The notes: a model not told the origin generated them from the letters alone. 64,000 bases of DNA from an uncultured Clostridia bacterium (GCA_934476075.1 CAKSNH010000005.1:66627-130626), one strand, 5' to 3'; positions 1 to 9,463 are shown, counted from the first letter of the stretch. A program made the numbers and translations.

Positions 1-3000
1 TGGTATAGCCTTCTCTGCCTTCAAGTGCAAATCTTTCGTTTCCCTCGCCGTCATAGATAAAGAAACGTGCATTTGCAGGTACGATGGCACTGTCGCTTGA
101 AACAGTTGCAGCGATTGTCAGAGTATCATCATTTGTGGTGATGAAATCGTCCGAGATAGCATTTCTTGTGTTGTCATAGTACACTTCAAGACCTGTTGCG
201 TTAAATTTTGACAATGCGTCAAGTCTTATATATGTATCTCTTTGAAGTTTTGATATTGTGTTGTATGTATAGCCGTCAGCGGTAACTGTTGTGCTGACAT
301 TTCCGGCAGACGGAAGGTCGCTGCATGATATAGAGTATCTGCCGTTGCCGTCGGTCTGACCGATAAATCCGCCTACATCTACATATGTTGCGGAAACAGG
401 AATATCGTCCTCATTTGATTTTATATTGTTTGCAAGCTGATAGAAATTTTCGGGAGCACGCACAACCTTACCTGTTTTTAAACCTGTTCCGGCAGATGTT
501 TTCGGCAGGAAGTAATAGTCTAAAATAAAGTTATCCTGGTCAAGCTTGCCCGAAATTTTGTTGCCGTATACTTCGTCCGGCATAGAACTTTTACTGTGGA
601 TTTTTTCGGCTTCTGCCGGCGAGATATATCCGTCGTTGTTTTCATCGCCTGTCATGTTTACCCATTGGGTATAGTAGCCTTGCGGTGCGATTGCTGTAAG
701 CGACCAGTTCATGCCGATAAACGGATTTTCAAATGCAAGATTACCGTCTTTGTCAGTGCCCTTTATCGAAGATGCGTCTTCGGTGATTGAATCTGACGGA
801 ATGACTGCATTGGTAAGTCCGTTTTCACCCTTAAATGCGGCGGGGATACTCTCTTTTTCGGTCGGGAAATATCGCACGTCAAAAGTCTGCTCGCCCGTTG
901 CGGGTTTTAAGGTCATGTTTTCGGTGGCGATAATATCGGCTTTTGCCGGATTGTCAGCCGTAACCTTTTCGCCTTCGGGAACGGTACTGCTTGAAATTGT
1001 ATCGCCTGTTTTATAGTATGTAATACCGTTTCGGCTGCCGTCTGCACTGCTCCAATATACACCGTTTGCCGTTCTTGTGGAAACAGGCTGTGTCTGAACA
1101 CGAATTACAGAGTATTTCGGAACGTCAGCATAGTAATAGTCAAGCCGGTTTTCATAAGAACCTTTCTTTACATTGTTGTTGTCAAAGGCTTCAAGTATAT
1201 TTGCAATATATGACGCTTTGTTGTTTTTGTCATATTTGCCTTTTGTGTCGGCTGTGCTGTCGTCACGGTCTGTATTTTCAAATCTGATTTCGGTCATTTC
1301 CTGTGCAAAAACAGGGAATATTTTAAAGGTCTGGTCAGAATGAACACCGTCGATAACTCCCTTATCACGCAAGGTTCTGATAAAGTCCGAATTTGGTGTA
1401 AAGGTTATTTTGCCGTTGTCAGCCGCAACGTAATATACATTCTTGGTTATATATTTTCCGTCATATAGTGTATGCGGAGTAAGTGTATTTTTTGCAAAGT
1501 ACACACCTTTTAAATAAATGCCTTTTGATTTGTTGCTTTCTTCATTTGCGGCAGATATTGTAACCTGTTCGGTATTGCCGCCGTAAAAAGCGGAAACGCT
1601 ATCATTGCCTCTCTTTACTACAACGCTGCCCGGATTATATACTCTGGCTGTTTCACCGTCATAGTAAGTGTCATAAACATTAGGTGTACCCTGTGTAAAA
1701 TCATATACCTTACGGTTAAAATTCTCTACCGAATTTTGCAAATCCATGGTATATAATGCGTGGTTAAAACGAATCCAGTCAAGCTGTGCCTCCGGATTAT
1801 GATATCCGGCTTCATTTGCTTTAACCGCAAATTTCAGATATGCCGAATCGCCTGTATTGGAGAATGAAAGCGTGCGTTCAGTCCAATTACTGTTTCCGGA
1901 AAGACGTATGCTGTCTGAACTGCCGTTGAAAGTCTGGTCTGTGTCTGTTTCAAAATATGTGTAATATCTTTGGTATTTTGAATTAAATCCACGGTTTGTG
2001 TTTGTAATATAAGAACTGTAAGTAAGGCTTTTTGTGCCGGTAAAGTCAAGTTTACTATTGCTGACCCACATAGAATATTGTCCGCTGGCATATTGCTTGA
2101 CAAACAAATTGCCGCCCGATTCCCATGCGTTACCGTCGCCGTGCACCTCTTTTTTCCAGCCGCCCGGAATTGCGATACCACCGTTTTCGGGCGACCATGC
2201 CGCACTTCCGAGTATTGTATTGGAATTGTCGGCAAGAGATACATCGTTTGACGAAAGCGGTGCTTGTTCATCAGATGAAATATTAACGGTTGTGTAATAA
2301 TTGCCTACATCGGCACTTGTTTCGGATTCAAGACGAATACCGAATTTGCCGTTTTTATCAAAATTTGTTGCCCGTACTTTTACTTTCTTTTCGGTTTCAC
2401 CCGGTACAAATGCAATCGGTTTATACTCAAAATTTTCGTACGAATCCGCATCAGCAGTATCCTTTACGGTAGACACATAAACAGTAGCAAAATATTGTGT
2501 ACCGCCGCTTCTTCTTACAGTAACGTATCCTTCGGGAGCATTTGGCGTAAGTGTAAGATTATCGCCGGCAAGGTCGAACTGTGCCTTTTCGGCATCTTCA
2601 TCATCAATGATTGTAACATATGCAGTAGCGTTTGCCGCCGTCATAGTTTCGGCATTGTCCGTACCCATAAGGGCAATCATGAATATTTTATTCTGCTCGG
2701 CAGCGTCATTATCAAAAACTTTTACGGTGATTGTTTTTTCGGTTTCACCCTTTTTGAAATGAACAATACCTGCCGCACCTTCTGCCACAAGGAAATAGTT
2801 ATACATATCGTCAAGAGTATTCTTTACGGCAGTTTTGGTTTCGGTGTCGTCATTATTGTCGGTAATGTTAAGATATGCTCTTTGAGCGTCATGCAGGGAA
2901 GAACCTGTGCTTGTTTGTTTCTTATCCGTGTTTACGGGAGCAGTGTCTGCTTCGGAATTTTCCGAAAGATTGACGCTGATTGCGGTTTCGTCTGAATTAT

Positions 3001-3418
3001 TGTTTTCTTCGGACGGTGCAATTTCTGTATCTTCACCGACATTTTCGGCTTTATCGGAAATTTCCGCAAAATCGTCTGTGTCGCTTTCATATTTTAAATC
3101 GGTAACAGACGGTTTTTCACCGTACACTTTTTCAAGCGTTTTGCCGTTTGAATTAACTATCTCGTAATCATCGCCGTAGGACGAAAGAAAATCGGCTGCT
3201 TTGAAAGAAACGTCAGCCTCTGAATTTCCGTCACCGTGACGTAGTATTTTGATTTTGAGTTCACCGGCATTTTCTTTAATTTCATATTCGGTTGCGTCAA
3301 AATCAAAGTATGAGCGTTCGCCGTTGTCTTCTGCCGCCGCAAAGCATGACGGTGCAAAAGAAAGCAGCATACTCATGCAAAGTATGGCACTTATAATTTT
3401 TTTTGCGTAAGTTATCAT
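1..3418 (-). CDS. Large secreted Calx-beta-domain protein (partial, C-terminus outside window)
   Basis: The frame is open from an ATG at 3418 to the left edge, giving at least 1139 residues with no stop; a G-rich Shine-Dalgarno stretch (TGGGGGTT) lies just upstream. Residues 1 to about 27 form a signal peptide ending in CFAA. Calx-beta-like beta-sandwich stretches follow: about residues 37-80 (start of the motif, with FDATEYEIKENAGELKIKI), then an acidic Ser/Glu/Asp-rich insert, then repeats with the typical endings AYLNITDNND and AYVTIIDDEDAEKAQF. Later parts include a segment that reads like a jelly-roll or carbohydrate-binding fold (WTERTLSFSNTGDSAYLKF). Calx-beta domains bind calcium and are common in large surface adhesins and polysaccharide-degrading proteins. 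The anchor or catalytic domain, if any, lies outside the window, so an exact role cannot be given; a cell-surface or extracellular function is inferred. Confidence 0.8.
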   Translation of the reverse strand, partial: MITYAKKIISAILCMSMLLSFAPSCFAAAEDNGERSYFDFDATEYEIKENAGELKIKILRHGDGNSEADVSFKAADFLSSYGDDYEIVNSNGKTLEKVYGEKPSVTDLKYESDTDDFAEISDKAENVGEDTEIAPSEENNNSDETAISVNLSENSEADTAPVNTDKKQTSTGSSLHDAQRAYLNITDNNDDTETKTAVKNTLDDMYNYFLVAEGAAGIVHFKKGETEKTITVKVFDNDAAEQNKIFMIALMGTDNAETMTAANATAYVTIIDDEDAEKAQFDLAGDNLTLTPNAPEGYVTVRRSGGTQYFATVYVSTVKDTADADSYENFEYKPIAFVPGETEKKVKVRATNFDKNGKFGIRLESETSADVGNYYTTVNISSDEQAPLSSNDVSLADNSNTILGSAAWSPENGGIAIPGGWKKEVHGDGNAWESGGNLFVKQYASGQYSMWVSNSKLDFTGTKSLTYSSYITNTNRGFNSKYQRYYTYFETDTDQTFNGSSDSIRLSGNSNWTERTLSFSNTGDSAYLKFAVKANEAGYHNPEAQLDWIRFNHALYTMDLQNSVENFNRKVYDFTQGTPNVYDTYYDGETARVYNPGSVVVKRGNDSVSAFYGGNTEQVTISAANEESNKSKGIYLKGVYFAKNTLTPHTLYDGKYITKNVYYVAADNGKITFTPNSDFIRTLRDKGVIDGVHSDQTFKIFPVFAQEMTEIRFENTDRDDSTADTKGKYDKNNKASYIANILEAFDNNNVKKGSYENRLDYYYADVPKYSVIRVQTQPVSTRTANGVYWSSADGSRNGITYYKTGDTISSSTVPEGEKVTADNPAKADIIATENMTLKPATGEQTFDVRYFPTEKESIPAAFKGENGLTNAVIPSDSITEDASSIKGTDKDGNLAFENPFIGMNWSLTAIAPQGYYTQWVNMTGDENNDGYISPAEAEKIHSKSSMPDEVYGNKISGKLDQDNFILDYYFLPKTSAGTGLKTGKVVRAPENFYQLANNIKSNEDDIPVSATYVDVGGFIGQTDGNGRYSISCSDLPSAGNVSTTVTADGYTYNTISKLQRDTYIRLDALSKFNATGLEVYYDNTRNAISDDFITTNDDTLTIAATVSSDSAIVPANARFFIYDGEGNERFALEGREGYT

Positions 3419-3830
3419 TTTGTTTTAACCCCCATTTCATTTTTTTGTTATACGAAAACTGCTGTCATATTTTCGTGCTATGCTATTTTGCCTGATTATC
3501 ACCCTCCCTAAAACAGTTTACAGTTCTTATAAATATTAGTTTATTGCAACATTTTGCATAAATGTTATATCTGATTTTAGTGTACCATAAAATTGTCAAA
3601 AATACAATTAGTAGATGGAATAAAAATATAAAAAAACTTTTGATAAAAGCACCGCCTGCGGGCGTGGGAATAAGGTAGCATTTTTGATTTTTCGTCATTG
3701 CGTTTTTACGCAATTTCCTACAAATTAAAAAAATGTATAATGAAAATTTATTAACGATAGTTTTGTTGTATATTTTACATAAGTATGGTACAATAATATA
3801 ATAATGAGAAGAAAGGCACGATAATATATT
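3419..3830. other. Intergenic region between divergent genes, with R1 repeat
   Basis: The Calx-beta gene and the SDR gene diverge here. The region is AT-rich and holds one full R1 repeat (about 3631-3728, listed separately). No convincing ORF is present; the longest minus-strand frame (3483-3713) is simply the repeat read through. Confidence 0.6.
3631..3728 (-). repeat. R1 repeat, full-length copy
   Basis: Read on the minus strand this matches the copy at 41180-41277 nearly base for base: AATTTGTAGGAAATTGCG, a palindrome ATTGCGT-aaaa-ACGCAAT, an ATGCTACCTTA block, a CGCCCGCAGGCG palindrome, and a final hairpin GCTTTT-atc-AAAAGT followed by a T run. The last part would act as an intrinsic terminator on the minus strand. 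Confidence 0.8.
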
Positions 3831-4604
3831 ATGAAAGCATTGATAACGGGAGCAAGTTCCGGAATGGGGCGTGACATGGCGTACATTTTGTCTGAAATGG
3901 GATATGATATAATTGCGGTGGCACGCCGTACAGACAGATTGGAACAGCTGAAAAAAGAATTAAAAACGAATGTCGAAGTGATAAGCTGTGATGTATCCGA
4001 TGAAAAGGAGTGCAGACGGCTTATAGAATGTGCGGGGGATATAGATATACTTATAAATAATGCGGGGTTCGGGGTATTCGGCGATTTTTGCGACAATGAC
4101 CTTGACGCTGAATTAAAACTAATCGATACCAATTTAAAAGCGGTGCATATATTAACAAAACTGTATTTAAAAGAATTTGTGAAAAAGGATAGGGGATATA
4201 TATTAAATGTAGCGTCAGCGGCGGCATTTTTCCCCGGACCGCTTTTTGGGGCATATTATGCGTCAAAATCGTATGTATTGCGTTTGTCGCAATCAATAGC
4301 GGAGGAACTTAGACGAAAGTCAAGCAATGTAAGTATCAGCGTGTTGTGTCCCGGACCTGTTTCAACCGAGTTCGGACAGGTGGCAAACGTAAGCTTTGGA
4401 GTTAAAGGAAAAGGAATTTCACTCGAAAGCATGGACGTTGCACGATATGCGATTGACAAGATGTTCAAGAGGAAACAGGTTATAGTGTCGGGAAGTATGA
4501 TGAAAACAGCAGTATTTTTAAGACACATTCTATCTGACAAAATACTTGCAAGAGCGGTGTATAATATTCAGCATAAAAAATGCAGTACAAAAGAAGATAA
4601 GTGA
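3831..4604 (+). CDS. Short-chain dehydrogenase/reductase (SDR) family protein
   Basis: A 257-residue classical SDR. It shows the Rossmann nucleotide-binding motif TGASSGMG at residues 6-13, the structural NNAG at 76-79, and the catalytic triad Ser129, Tyr142 and Lys146 (Y-x3-K). The arginines after the second strand (VARRTDR) favour NADP(H). Sequence flavour (ARRTDRLEQL, LCPGPVSTEF) resembles the YqjQ/DltE-like group of cytoplasmic reductases of unknown substrate. AGAAAGG lies upstream of the ATG. It stands alone, followed by an intrinsic terminator. Substrate unknown. Confidence 0.85.
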   Translation: MKALITGASSGMGRDMAYILSEMGYDIIAVARRTDRLEQLKKELKTNVEVISCDVSDEKECRRLIECAGDIDILINNAGFGVFGDFCDNDLDAELKLIDTNLKAVHILTKLYLKEFVKKDRGYILNVASAAAFFPGPLFGAYYASKSYVLRLSQSIAEELRRKSSNVSISVLCPGPVSTEFGQVANVSFGVKGKGISLESMDVARYAIDKMFKRKQVIVSGSMMKTAVFLRHILSDKILARAVYNIQHKKCSTKEDK

Positions 4605-4633
4605 TTGATAATCAAATTTAATCCAATAATAAA

Positions 4634-4672
4634 AAAATAGCGTAGCAGTTTAATATTGCTATGCTATTTTTT
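4634..4672 (+). terminator. Rho-independent terminator after the SDR gene
   Basis: A 14-bp stem AAAATAGCGTAGCA / TGCTATGCTATTTT (one G-T pair) with a 9-nt loop; the A and T runs at both ends allow either direction. Confidence 0.8.
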
Positions 4673-4736
4673 AATGCGAAATTTATCAATCATATCGGAC
4701 ATGGAGAGACACATATATCTAAAACGGGTGAGATAT

Positions 4737-4916
4737 ATGGATAATAATTTGGACAGTGAATTTCAGTATCAGCTTACAATGTCGCTTGTTCGGCAATTAA
4801 GACGAAACGGTACAATTTCCGAAAGTGAGTACAAGCGGATTGAGGCAATTATGCTTAAAAAGTACAAACCGATTTTGGGTACATTATTATCGGGAAACAG
4901 TTTGAATGATATGTAA
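4737..4916 (+). CDS. Small SHOCT-like hypothetical protein
   Basis: A 59-residue protein starting at the ATG at 4737, preceded at short distance by GGGTGAG; the frame is open 27 codons further upstream but without a ribosome site and through the previous terminator. The C-terminal half (RNGTISESEYKRIEAIML) has the helix-turn-helix character of the SHOCT oligomerisation motif (short helix, G-x-I-x-x-x-E-Y/F). Small proteins of this type occur on Clostridial mobile elements near serine recombinases; the recombinase here is 17 kb away, so any link is speculative. Function unknown. Confidence 0.6.
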   Translation: MDNNLDSEFQYQLTMSLVRQLRRNGTISESEYKRIEAIMLKKYKPILGTLLSGNSLNDM

Positions 4917-4917
4917 A

Positions 4918-4941
4918 GCATTTTAAACTAAAAATGTTATA
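4918..4941. terminator. Weak hairpin between convergent genes
   Basis: CATTTT / AAAATG hairpin between the SHOCT-like ORF and the end of the DUF523 gene. Short and AU-only, so only a possible bidirectional terminator. Confidence 0.3.
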
Positions 4942-5371
4942 CATCTAGTAACGAATTTACCATGCTTTCACCAACAACAATAATTCCGTTCCTGTTTAAT
5001 AAATCGGCACAGATACCGCTGCCGTCGGTTAAAGTTCCCGAATGAGTGCCGTCATATATTTTCCCAAATCCGCATGACGGACTGCGTTCCTTCATAACCG
5101 CATATTTGCAGCTGTAAAGACGGGCAAGTCTAAGCACTTCCTCCGCTCCACGCATATATTCTTTGGTCACATCAAGACCGTCTTTTGTTATCACTTTATC
5201 TCCGCTAATCTCTGCCGGAACTCTCGGCGTTGCAAGACCGCCGTATATTTCGGGGCAGACGGGGATAAGAGTGTGACGCTCCATAAGTTTCAGCACATCG
5301 CAGTGCATTTCGCTTTTTCCGCTGTATCTGCAATTTACGCCAATCAGACAGGCACTGACAAGTATATTCAT
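4937..5371 (-). CDS. DUF523 family protein
   Basis: A 144-residue protein with the DUF523 signature: an N-terminal VSACLIGVNCRYSG, then PVCPEIYGGL, then MKERSPSCG, with several conserved cysteines that suggest metal or cluster binding. The molecular function of the family is not established. It begins 12 nt after the nspC stop and has its own GGCGGTG ribosome site, so it is the last gene of the znu-zur-nspC operon. Confidence 0.85.
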   Translation of the reverse strand: MNILVSACLIGVNCRYSGKSEMHCDVLKLMERHTLIPVCPEIYGGLATPRVPAEISGDKVITKDGLDVTKEYMRGAEEVLRLARLYSCKYAVMKERSPSCGFGKIYDGTHSGTLTDGSGICADLLNRNGIIVVGESMVNSLLDV

Positions 5372-5383
5372 ACTGTCACCGCC

Positions 5384-6535
5384 TTAGGATAAACGTTCTT
5401 TGAAATCATCATATCCGAATGTTTTAATTGTCTTAAATTCATCATTTTTTGTGTACAGCATAATAGACGGCAGCGGCATACCGTTGAATGTATTGTTCTT
5501 TACCATGCTGTAATGTGCCATGTCGCAGAACACAAGCTTGTCGCCGATTTTAAGCGGCTCGTCAAATGAATAATCACCGATAATATCGCCGGCAAGGCAG
5601 GTAGGTCCGCCAAGACGATAGGTATATTTTTTCTCGCCGGGCATACCCGAATTTATTATATGCGGACGGTACGGCATCTCCAATACATCGGGCATATGAC
5701 AAGCGGCTGATGTATCCATTATAGCCAAATCCATATTGTTTTTGTTAAGCTCCAAAACCTCCGACACAAGATAACCCGTATTTAATGCAACCGCCTCGCC
5801 CGGTTCAAGATATATCTGCAAATCGTATTTATCTTTCATATAATTGATACATTCAATCAAGGTTTCAATATCATAATCGGGACGTGTAATGTGGTGACCG
5901 CCGCCGAAGTTAAGCCATTTCATTTTATAAAGGTACTTGCCGAATTTTTCTTCAACAACCTTTATTGTGTTTTTCAGCGTATCGGAGTTCTGCTCGCACA
6001 TGGTGTGAAAATGCAGACCGTCAATCTCGTCAATAACGCTCTCGTCAAAATTTGCAAGCGTTGTGCCAAGACGTGAATTTGTAAAGCACGGATTGTATAT
6101 ATCGGTTTCAATCTCGGAATATTCGGGATTTATGCGAATACCGCACTGAATATAATTTTCGCTGCTACGCACCGTATCTTTAAATTTGTTCCACTGCTCG
6201 CATGAATTGAACACTATATGGTCGCATATTTTCACAAGCTCTTTCATTTCACTTTCCTTGTATGCCGGAGCAAATACATGGGTTTCTTTGCCGAACGGCT
6301 TGCCCATTTCTTCATATCCGAGTTTTGCCTCAAATATACCGCTTGCCGTTGTTCCACAAAGGTATTCGGCGATAAGCGGATACACCGAGAACATGGAAAA
6401 TGCTTTTTGTGCAAGCAGAATTTTTGCACCTGTCCTGTCCATAACATTTTTCAGTATTTCCAAATTTTTAATCAATAATCTTTCGTCAACTATGTATGAC
6501 GGTGTAGGCACTTTATTAAAATCAATCTGTTTCAT
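5384..6535 (-). CDS. nspC: Carboxy(nor)spermidine decarboxylase
   Basis: A 383-residue, PLP-dependent, alanine-racemase-fold decarboxylase. It removes CO2 from carboxyspermidine or carboxynorspermidine to give spermidine or norspermidine, the last step of the alternative polyamine pathway. Lys44 in LLAQKAFS is the expected PLP lysine; FGGGHHITR and EPGEAVALNTG form phosphate and substrate sites. The ATG at 6535 has AAAGGAG upstream; an in-frame ATG 12 codons earlier lies inside the zur gene and lacks a ribosome site. The start overlaps the end of zur by about 14 nt, which suggests translational coupling. The partner dehydrogenase is divergent at 9593. Being inside a zinc-uptake operon is unusual and suggests co-regulation by Zur. 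Confidence 0.9.
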   Translation of the reverse strand: MKQIDFNKVPTPSYIVDERLLIKNLEILKNVMDRTGAKILLAQKAFSMFSVYPLIAEYLCGTTASGIFEAKLGYEEMGKPFGKETHVFAPAYKESEMKELVKICDHIVFNSCEQWNKFKDTVRSSENYIQCGIRINPEYSEIETDIYNPCFTNSRLGTTLANFDESVIDEIDGLHFHTMCEQNSDTLKNTIKVVEEKFGKYLYKMKWLNFGGGHHITRPDYDIETLIECINYMKDKYDLQIYLEPGEAVALNTGYLVSEVLELNKNNMDLAIMDTSAACHMPDVLEMPYRPHIINSGMPGEKKYTYRLGGPTCLAGDIIGDYSFDEPLKIGDKLVFCDMAHYSMVKNNTFNGMPLPSIMLYTKNDEFKTIKTFGYDDFKERLS

Positions 6536-6947
6536 TTTTTGCTCCTTTAAATTTATTTCGGCATTTTTCACAGTAACCGTAAAGCTCCAATTTGTGCGAT
6601 GTTACGGTGAATTGGCTTGTATCCATTTTTACATCATGCAATGGGCACATATCAATGTGCGTAATCTCATTGCACCCAAGACAGACCGCATAGTGGCGGT
6701 GCTGATTGCCGGTAAGCTCATAATAGTAGCAGTCGCTGTCATTTATAACCGATTTCTGCACAATGCCTTTTTCGCAGAAAAGCTCCAAGGCACGGTATAT
6801 TGTGGATAATGACATATCTTTTAAACGAACGTGCAGAGCCTCGGCGGTAATCGGTATTTCTTCCTTTTCGAGTTCGTGAATTAAGATTATACGCTGTTTG
6901 GTCTTTTTTATTTTTGCCTGTTCAAACAAATCGGATACATCAGACAT
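6522..6947 (-). CDS. zur: Fur-family regulator, likely zinc uptake regulator Zur
   Basis: A 141-residue Fur-type repressor: an N-terminal winged helix (TKQRIILIHEL, STIYRALELF recognition helix) and a C-terminal metal-binding part with HRHYAVCLGC and a second pair YCEKC, the four cysteines of the structural zinc site. The ATG at 6947 lies 10 nt after GGAAGG; an upstream TTG overlaps that site. Location directly after znuB, in an operon whose promoter carries a 9-1-9 palindrome of Zur type, makes Zur the most likely identity, although PerR or Fur specificity cannot be excluded from sequence alone. Confidence 0.85.
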   Translation of the reverse strand: MSDVSDLFEQAKIKKTKQRIILIHELEKEEIPITAEALHVRLKDMSLSTIYRALELFCEKGIVQKSVINDSDCYYYELTGNQHRHYAVCLGCNEITHIDMCPLHDVKMDTSQFTVTSHKLELYGYCEKCRNKFKGAKNETD

Positions 6948-6962
6948 TACAATCAATCCTTC

Positions 6963-7763
6963 CTAATTTTTATTCCTGTTTGCAAACATAAGAATAATCA
7001 ATACAACCACTCCTATAAGTACAATAGTTCCGCCCGGTTTCAAGTCAAGATAATACGAAAGGAACAATCCCGATATTGTAAAGCAGAATGCAAATATAAC
7101 CGAATATATGAACGTCTGCTTGTAGCTTTTGGCAATCATCATTGCACAGGCTACGGGGATAACCATAAGCGATGATACCATAAGTGCTCCTACGGTTCTC
7201 GACGCAACCGAAACGGTGATAGCCGTAAGCACCATGAACACAAAATTTATCCCACGCACGGGCATACCGGTAAGATATGCCGCCTCCTCGTCAAATGTTA
7301 TGTAAAACAATTCTTTGTACAAAAGATAAGACGCAATAATAACAACAATGCAAAGTCCTACGGTAAGATAAAGTTCAAAATCCGATATGGCAACGATTGA
7401 GCCGAACAGGAAACTGTTAAGGTTTGTACTGCTTTTTATAAATCCGGAGAACACCGCCGTAAGACCGACACCCGCCGACATGACAACGGAGGTGGATATT
7501 TCAGCATATTTGCCGAACGCACGTCTGAAACCTTCGATAGACATTACAGCAAACAGCGAGAATATTATTGCTCCCAAAATAGGATTGATGCCGACCATAA
7601 GACCGAATGCAATACCTGCAAGGGCAGAGTGGGAGGTGGCGTCACCGATATTGGATAATCTTTTTAAAACTATAACAACGCCGATACACGGTGCGATTAT
7701 TGATATAAGAATTGCGACAAGAAATGCTTTTTGCATAAAGTCGTACTGAAAAATACTAAGCAT
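6963..7763 (-). CDS. znuB: Zinc/manganese ABC transporter permease
   Basis: A 266-residue integral membrane protein of the ABC-3 family with about eight hydrophobic helices (for example AFLVAILISIIAPCIGVVIV near the start and TIVLIGVVVLIILMF near the end) and the family block GDATSHSALAGIAFGL. It forms the membrane channel for metal import with the ATPase and binding protein upstream. Its start overlaps the end of the ATPase gene by 8 nt. Confidence 0.9.
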   Translation of the reverse strand: MLSIFQYDFMQKAFLVAILISIIAPCIGVVIVLKRLSNIGDATSHSALAGIAFGLMVGINPILGAIIFSLFAVMSIEGFRRAFGKYAEISTSVVMSAGVGLTAVFSGFIKSSTNLNSFLFGSIVAISDFELYLTVGLCIVVIIASYLLYKELFYITFDEEAAYLTGMPVRGINFVFMVLTAITVSVASRTVGALMVSSLMVIPVACAMMIAKSYKQTFIYSVIFAFCFTISGLFLSYYLDLKPGGTIVLIGVVVLIILMFANRNKN

Positions 7764-8490
7764 GATTGTGGTATCCGCCTTTCATAAGTTTTGCAAGTTC
7801 GTCCACACTGAGGTCATTTTTGTTGTAAAAACTAGCACAGCCGTCGGTGTGGAGCACCAGCAGTTTGTTGGCAAGCGTGACCAGTGACGGTGTGTCATGA
7901 TTGGTCATAACTATTGTAATGCCTTGTGCGTTGAGCTTTTTTATAATGTCGGTTATGGCGTCAACCGATGGTGCGTCCACACCGACGGTAGGCTCGTCAA
8001 GGAACATCAATTCCGGATTGTTCACAAGAATTCTTGCGATAAATATTCTCTGCTGCTGACCGCCCGACATTTTGCCGATAAGCCTGTTTTCAAATCCGCT
8101 CATGCCGACAACTTCAAGAGCCTTTTTCATAGCCTCGATATGCTCCTTTTTCGGCTTTCCGAACAAGCCTATTTTAGAATACAGATTTGCTAAAATAACT
8201 TCTTTCACCGTTGCGGGGAAAGATGAATTGAAAGAATTGGCTTTCTGTGAAACATAGCCTATTTTAGAATAATCTTTAAAATTCTTTCTCTCCTCGCCGA
8301 AAAGCCTAATACTTCCGCTGTTATACTGCAAAATTCCCAAAATCAGTTTAATTAAGGTGCTTTTGCCCGTACCGTTCGAGCCGATTATCCCCAAAAAATC
8401 GCCCTTTTCGAGCGATAGATTGATATTCCTTAAAACAGTCGCATCGGAATAAGAAAATTCCAAATCTTTTATTTCCAAAACATTATCCAT
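7756..8490 (-). CDS. znuC: Zinc/manganese ABC transporter ATP-binding protein
   Basis: A 244-residue ABC ATPase: Walker A GSNGTGKS at residues 37-44, signature MSGGQQQR, Walker B LMFLDEPTVG and switch histidine in MTNHD. The ATG at 8490 is chosen because AAAGGAC lies just upstream; the longer TTG start at 8508 would put that site inside the gene. It energises metal import through the adjacent permease. Confidence 0.9.
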   Translation of the reverse strand: MDNVLEIKDLEFSYSDATVLRNINLSLEKGDFLGIIGSNGTGKSTLIKLILGILQYNSGSIRLFGEERKNFKDYSKIGYVSQKANSFNSSFPATVKEVILANLYSKIGLFGKPKKEHIEAMKKALEVVGMSGFENRLIGKMSGGQQQRIFIARILVNNPELMFLDEPTVGVDAPSVDAITDIIKKLNAQGITIVMTNHDTPSLVTLANKLLVLHTDGCASFYNKNDLSVDELAKLMKGGYHNHA

Positions 8491-8509
8491 TGTCAATAGT
8501 CCTTTCAAA

Positions 8510-9409
8510 TCATTCGCATAATGCTTTTTTCAGTGCTTGCAGATTATTTTCCATAACGGTAAAATAGTCCTCCGAACCGCTTTCAAACGGGCTTAGTACA
8601 AGCACCTCGCCGCCGATTTCGTTTGCGGCGGTATCGGCAAGTTTTGTGTCCCCGCTGTTTTCGGCAAATACATATCTTATATTGTGCTCTTTTGCAAAAT
8701 TAACTATCTCCGCCATCTTTGCAGGGGACGGCTCACTATCCGCCATAACTCCCTCGATACCAATCTGCTCCAAGCCGTACGCATTGCACAAATATCCGTA
8801 TGCTTCGTGCGACACTATGATATATTTTGTTTTTGCATTTTGCAAAACTTGTTTGTATTCATTGTCAAGATTTTCCGCCTTTTCTTTGAATACGGCTAAA
8901 TTCTGTTTGTAGTAGTCCGCATTTTCACTGTCGGTTTTGCATAATTCATCGGTGATTGACTGTGCCTGTATGACGGCGTTTTTCGGGTCAAGCCATACAT
9001 GGGGGTCGTGACCGCCGTGTGAATGTCCGTCATCGTTTTCGTGTACATCAACATCAATCTCGGTAATATCCTTTGACGCCTCGACTACATCAAGTCCGCT
9101 TTTCGCCGAATTAAGCACATCGCTTACCCATGTTTCCATATCGTCACTGCTGTATACAAAAATGTCGGCTTTCTGCAATTTGACAATATCGCCGGCGGAC
9201 GGCTCCCAATCGTGCGGTTCTGCACCGCTCGGCATAAGACATTCCACGTCAGCTTTGTCGCCTGCAATTTCTTTTGTAATCTGATACATTGCATTGAAAG
9301 ATGTATATACAACGGCTTTGTCCGAATTGTCGGAGTTTTGCACGTCTGCCCCGCATGAGGACAGCAATAAAGTTAAAATCAGGCTGAATAATATCAATAG
9401 ATGTTTCAT
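8510..9409 (-). CDS. znuA: Zinc-binding lipoprotein, ABC transporter substrate-binding protein
   Basis: A 299-residue cluster A-I metal-binding protein. The signal peptide ends in the lipobox LLSSC with Cys19 as the lipidated residue. Metal ligands expected for the family are visible: His66 (AEPHDWEP), His137 (DPHVWLDP), a later His in VSHEAYGY, and a C-terminal acidic residue. A His/Asp-rich loop at about 123-134 (HENDDGHSHGGH) is typical of zinc rather than manganese binders. First gene of the operon; AGGAGA ribosome site. Confidence 0.92.
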   Translation of the reverse strand: MKHLLILFSLILTLLLSSCGADVQNSDNSDKAVVYTSFNAMYQITKEIAGDKADVECLMPSGAEPHDWEPSAGDIVKLQKADIFVYSSDDMETWVSDVLNSAKSGLDVVEASKDITEIDVDVHENDDGHSHGGHDPHVWLDPKNAVIQAQSITDELCKTDSENADYYKQNLAVFKEKAENLDNEYKQVLQNAKTKYIIVSHEAYGYLCNAYGLEQIGIEGVMADSEPSPAKMAEIVNFAKEHNIRYVFAENSGDTKLADTAANEIGGEVLVLSPFESGSEDYFTVMENNLQALKKALCE

Positions 9410-9444
9410 TTATTTCTCCTTTAAAATTCTATGTTTTTCGACTT

Positions 9445-9463
9445 GTTGCGAATTATTCGCAAT
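9445..9463. promoter_or_regulatory. Zur box (9-1-9 palindrome)
   Basis: GTTGCGAAT-T-ATTCGCAAT; eight of nine positions are symmetric. The spacing matches the Zur/Fur family of Gram-positive bacteria. It starts 3 nt downstream of the znuA -10 element, so a bound repressor would cover the transcription start. Confidence 0.8.

Noticed and set aside
2034..3167. Several plus-strand ORFs of 60-166 codons within 596-3167
   Set aside because: All are shadows of the long minus-strand Calx-beta frame, which has a signal peptide, ribosome site and domain matches.
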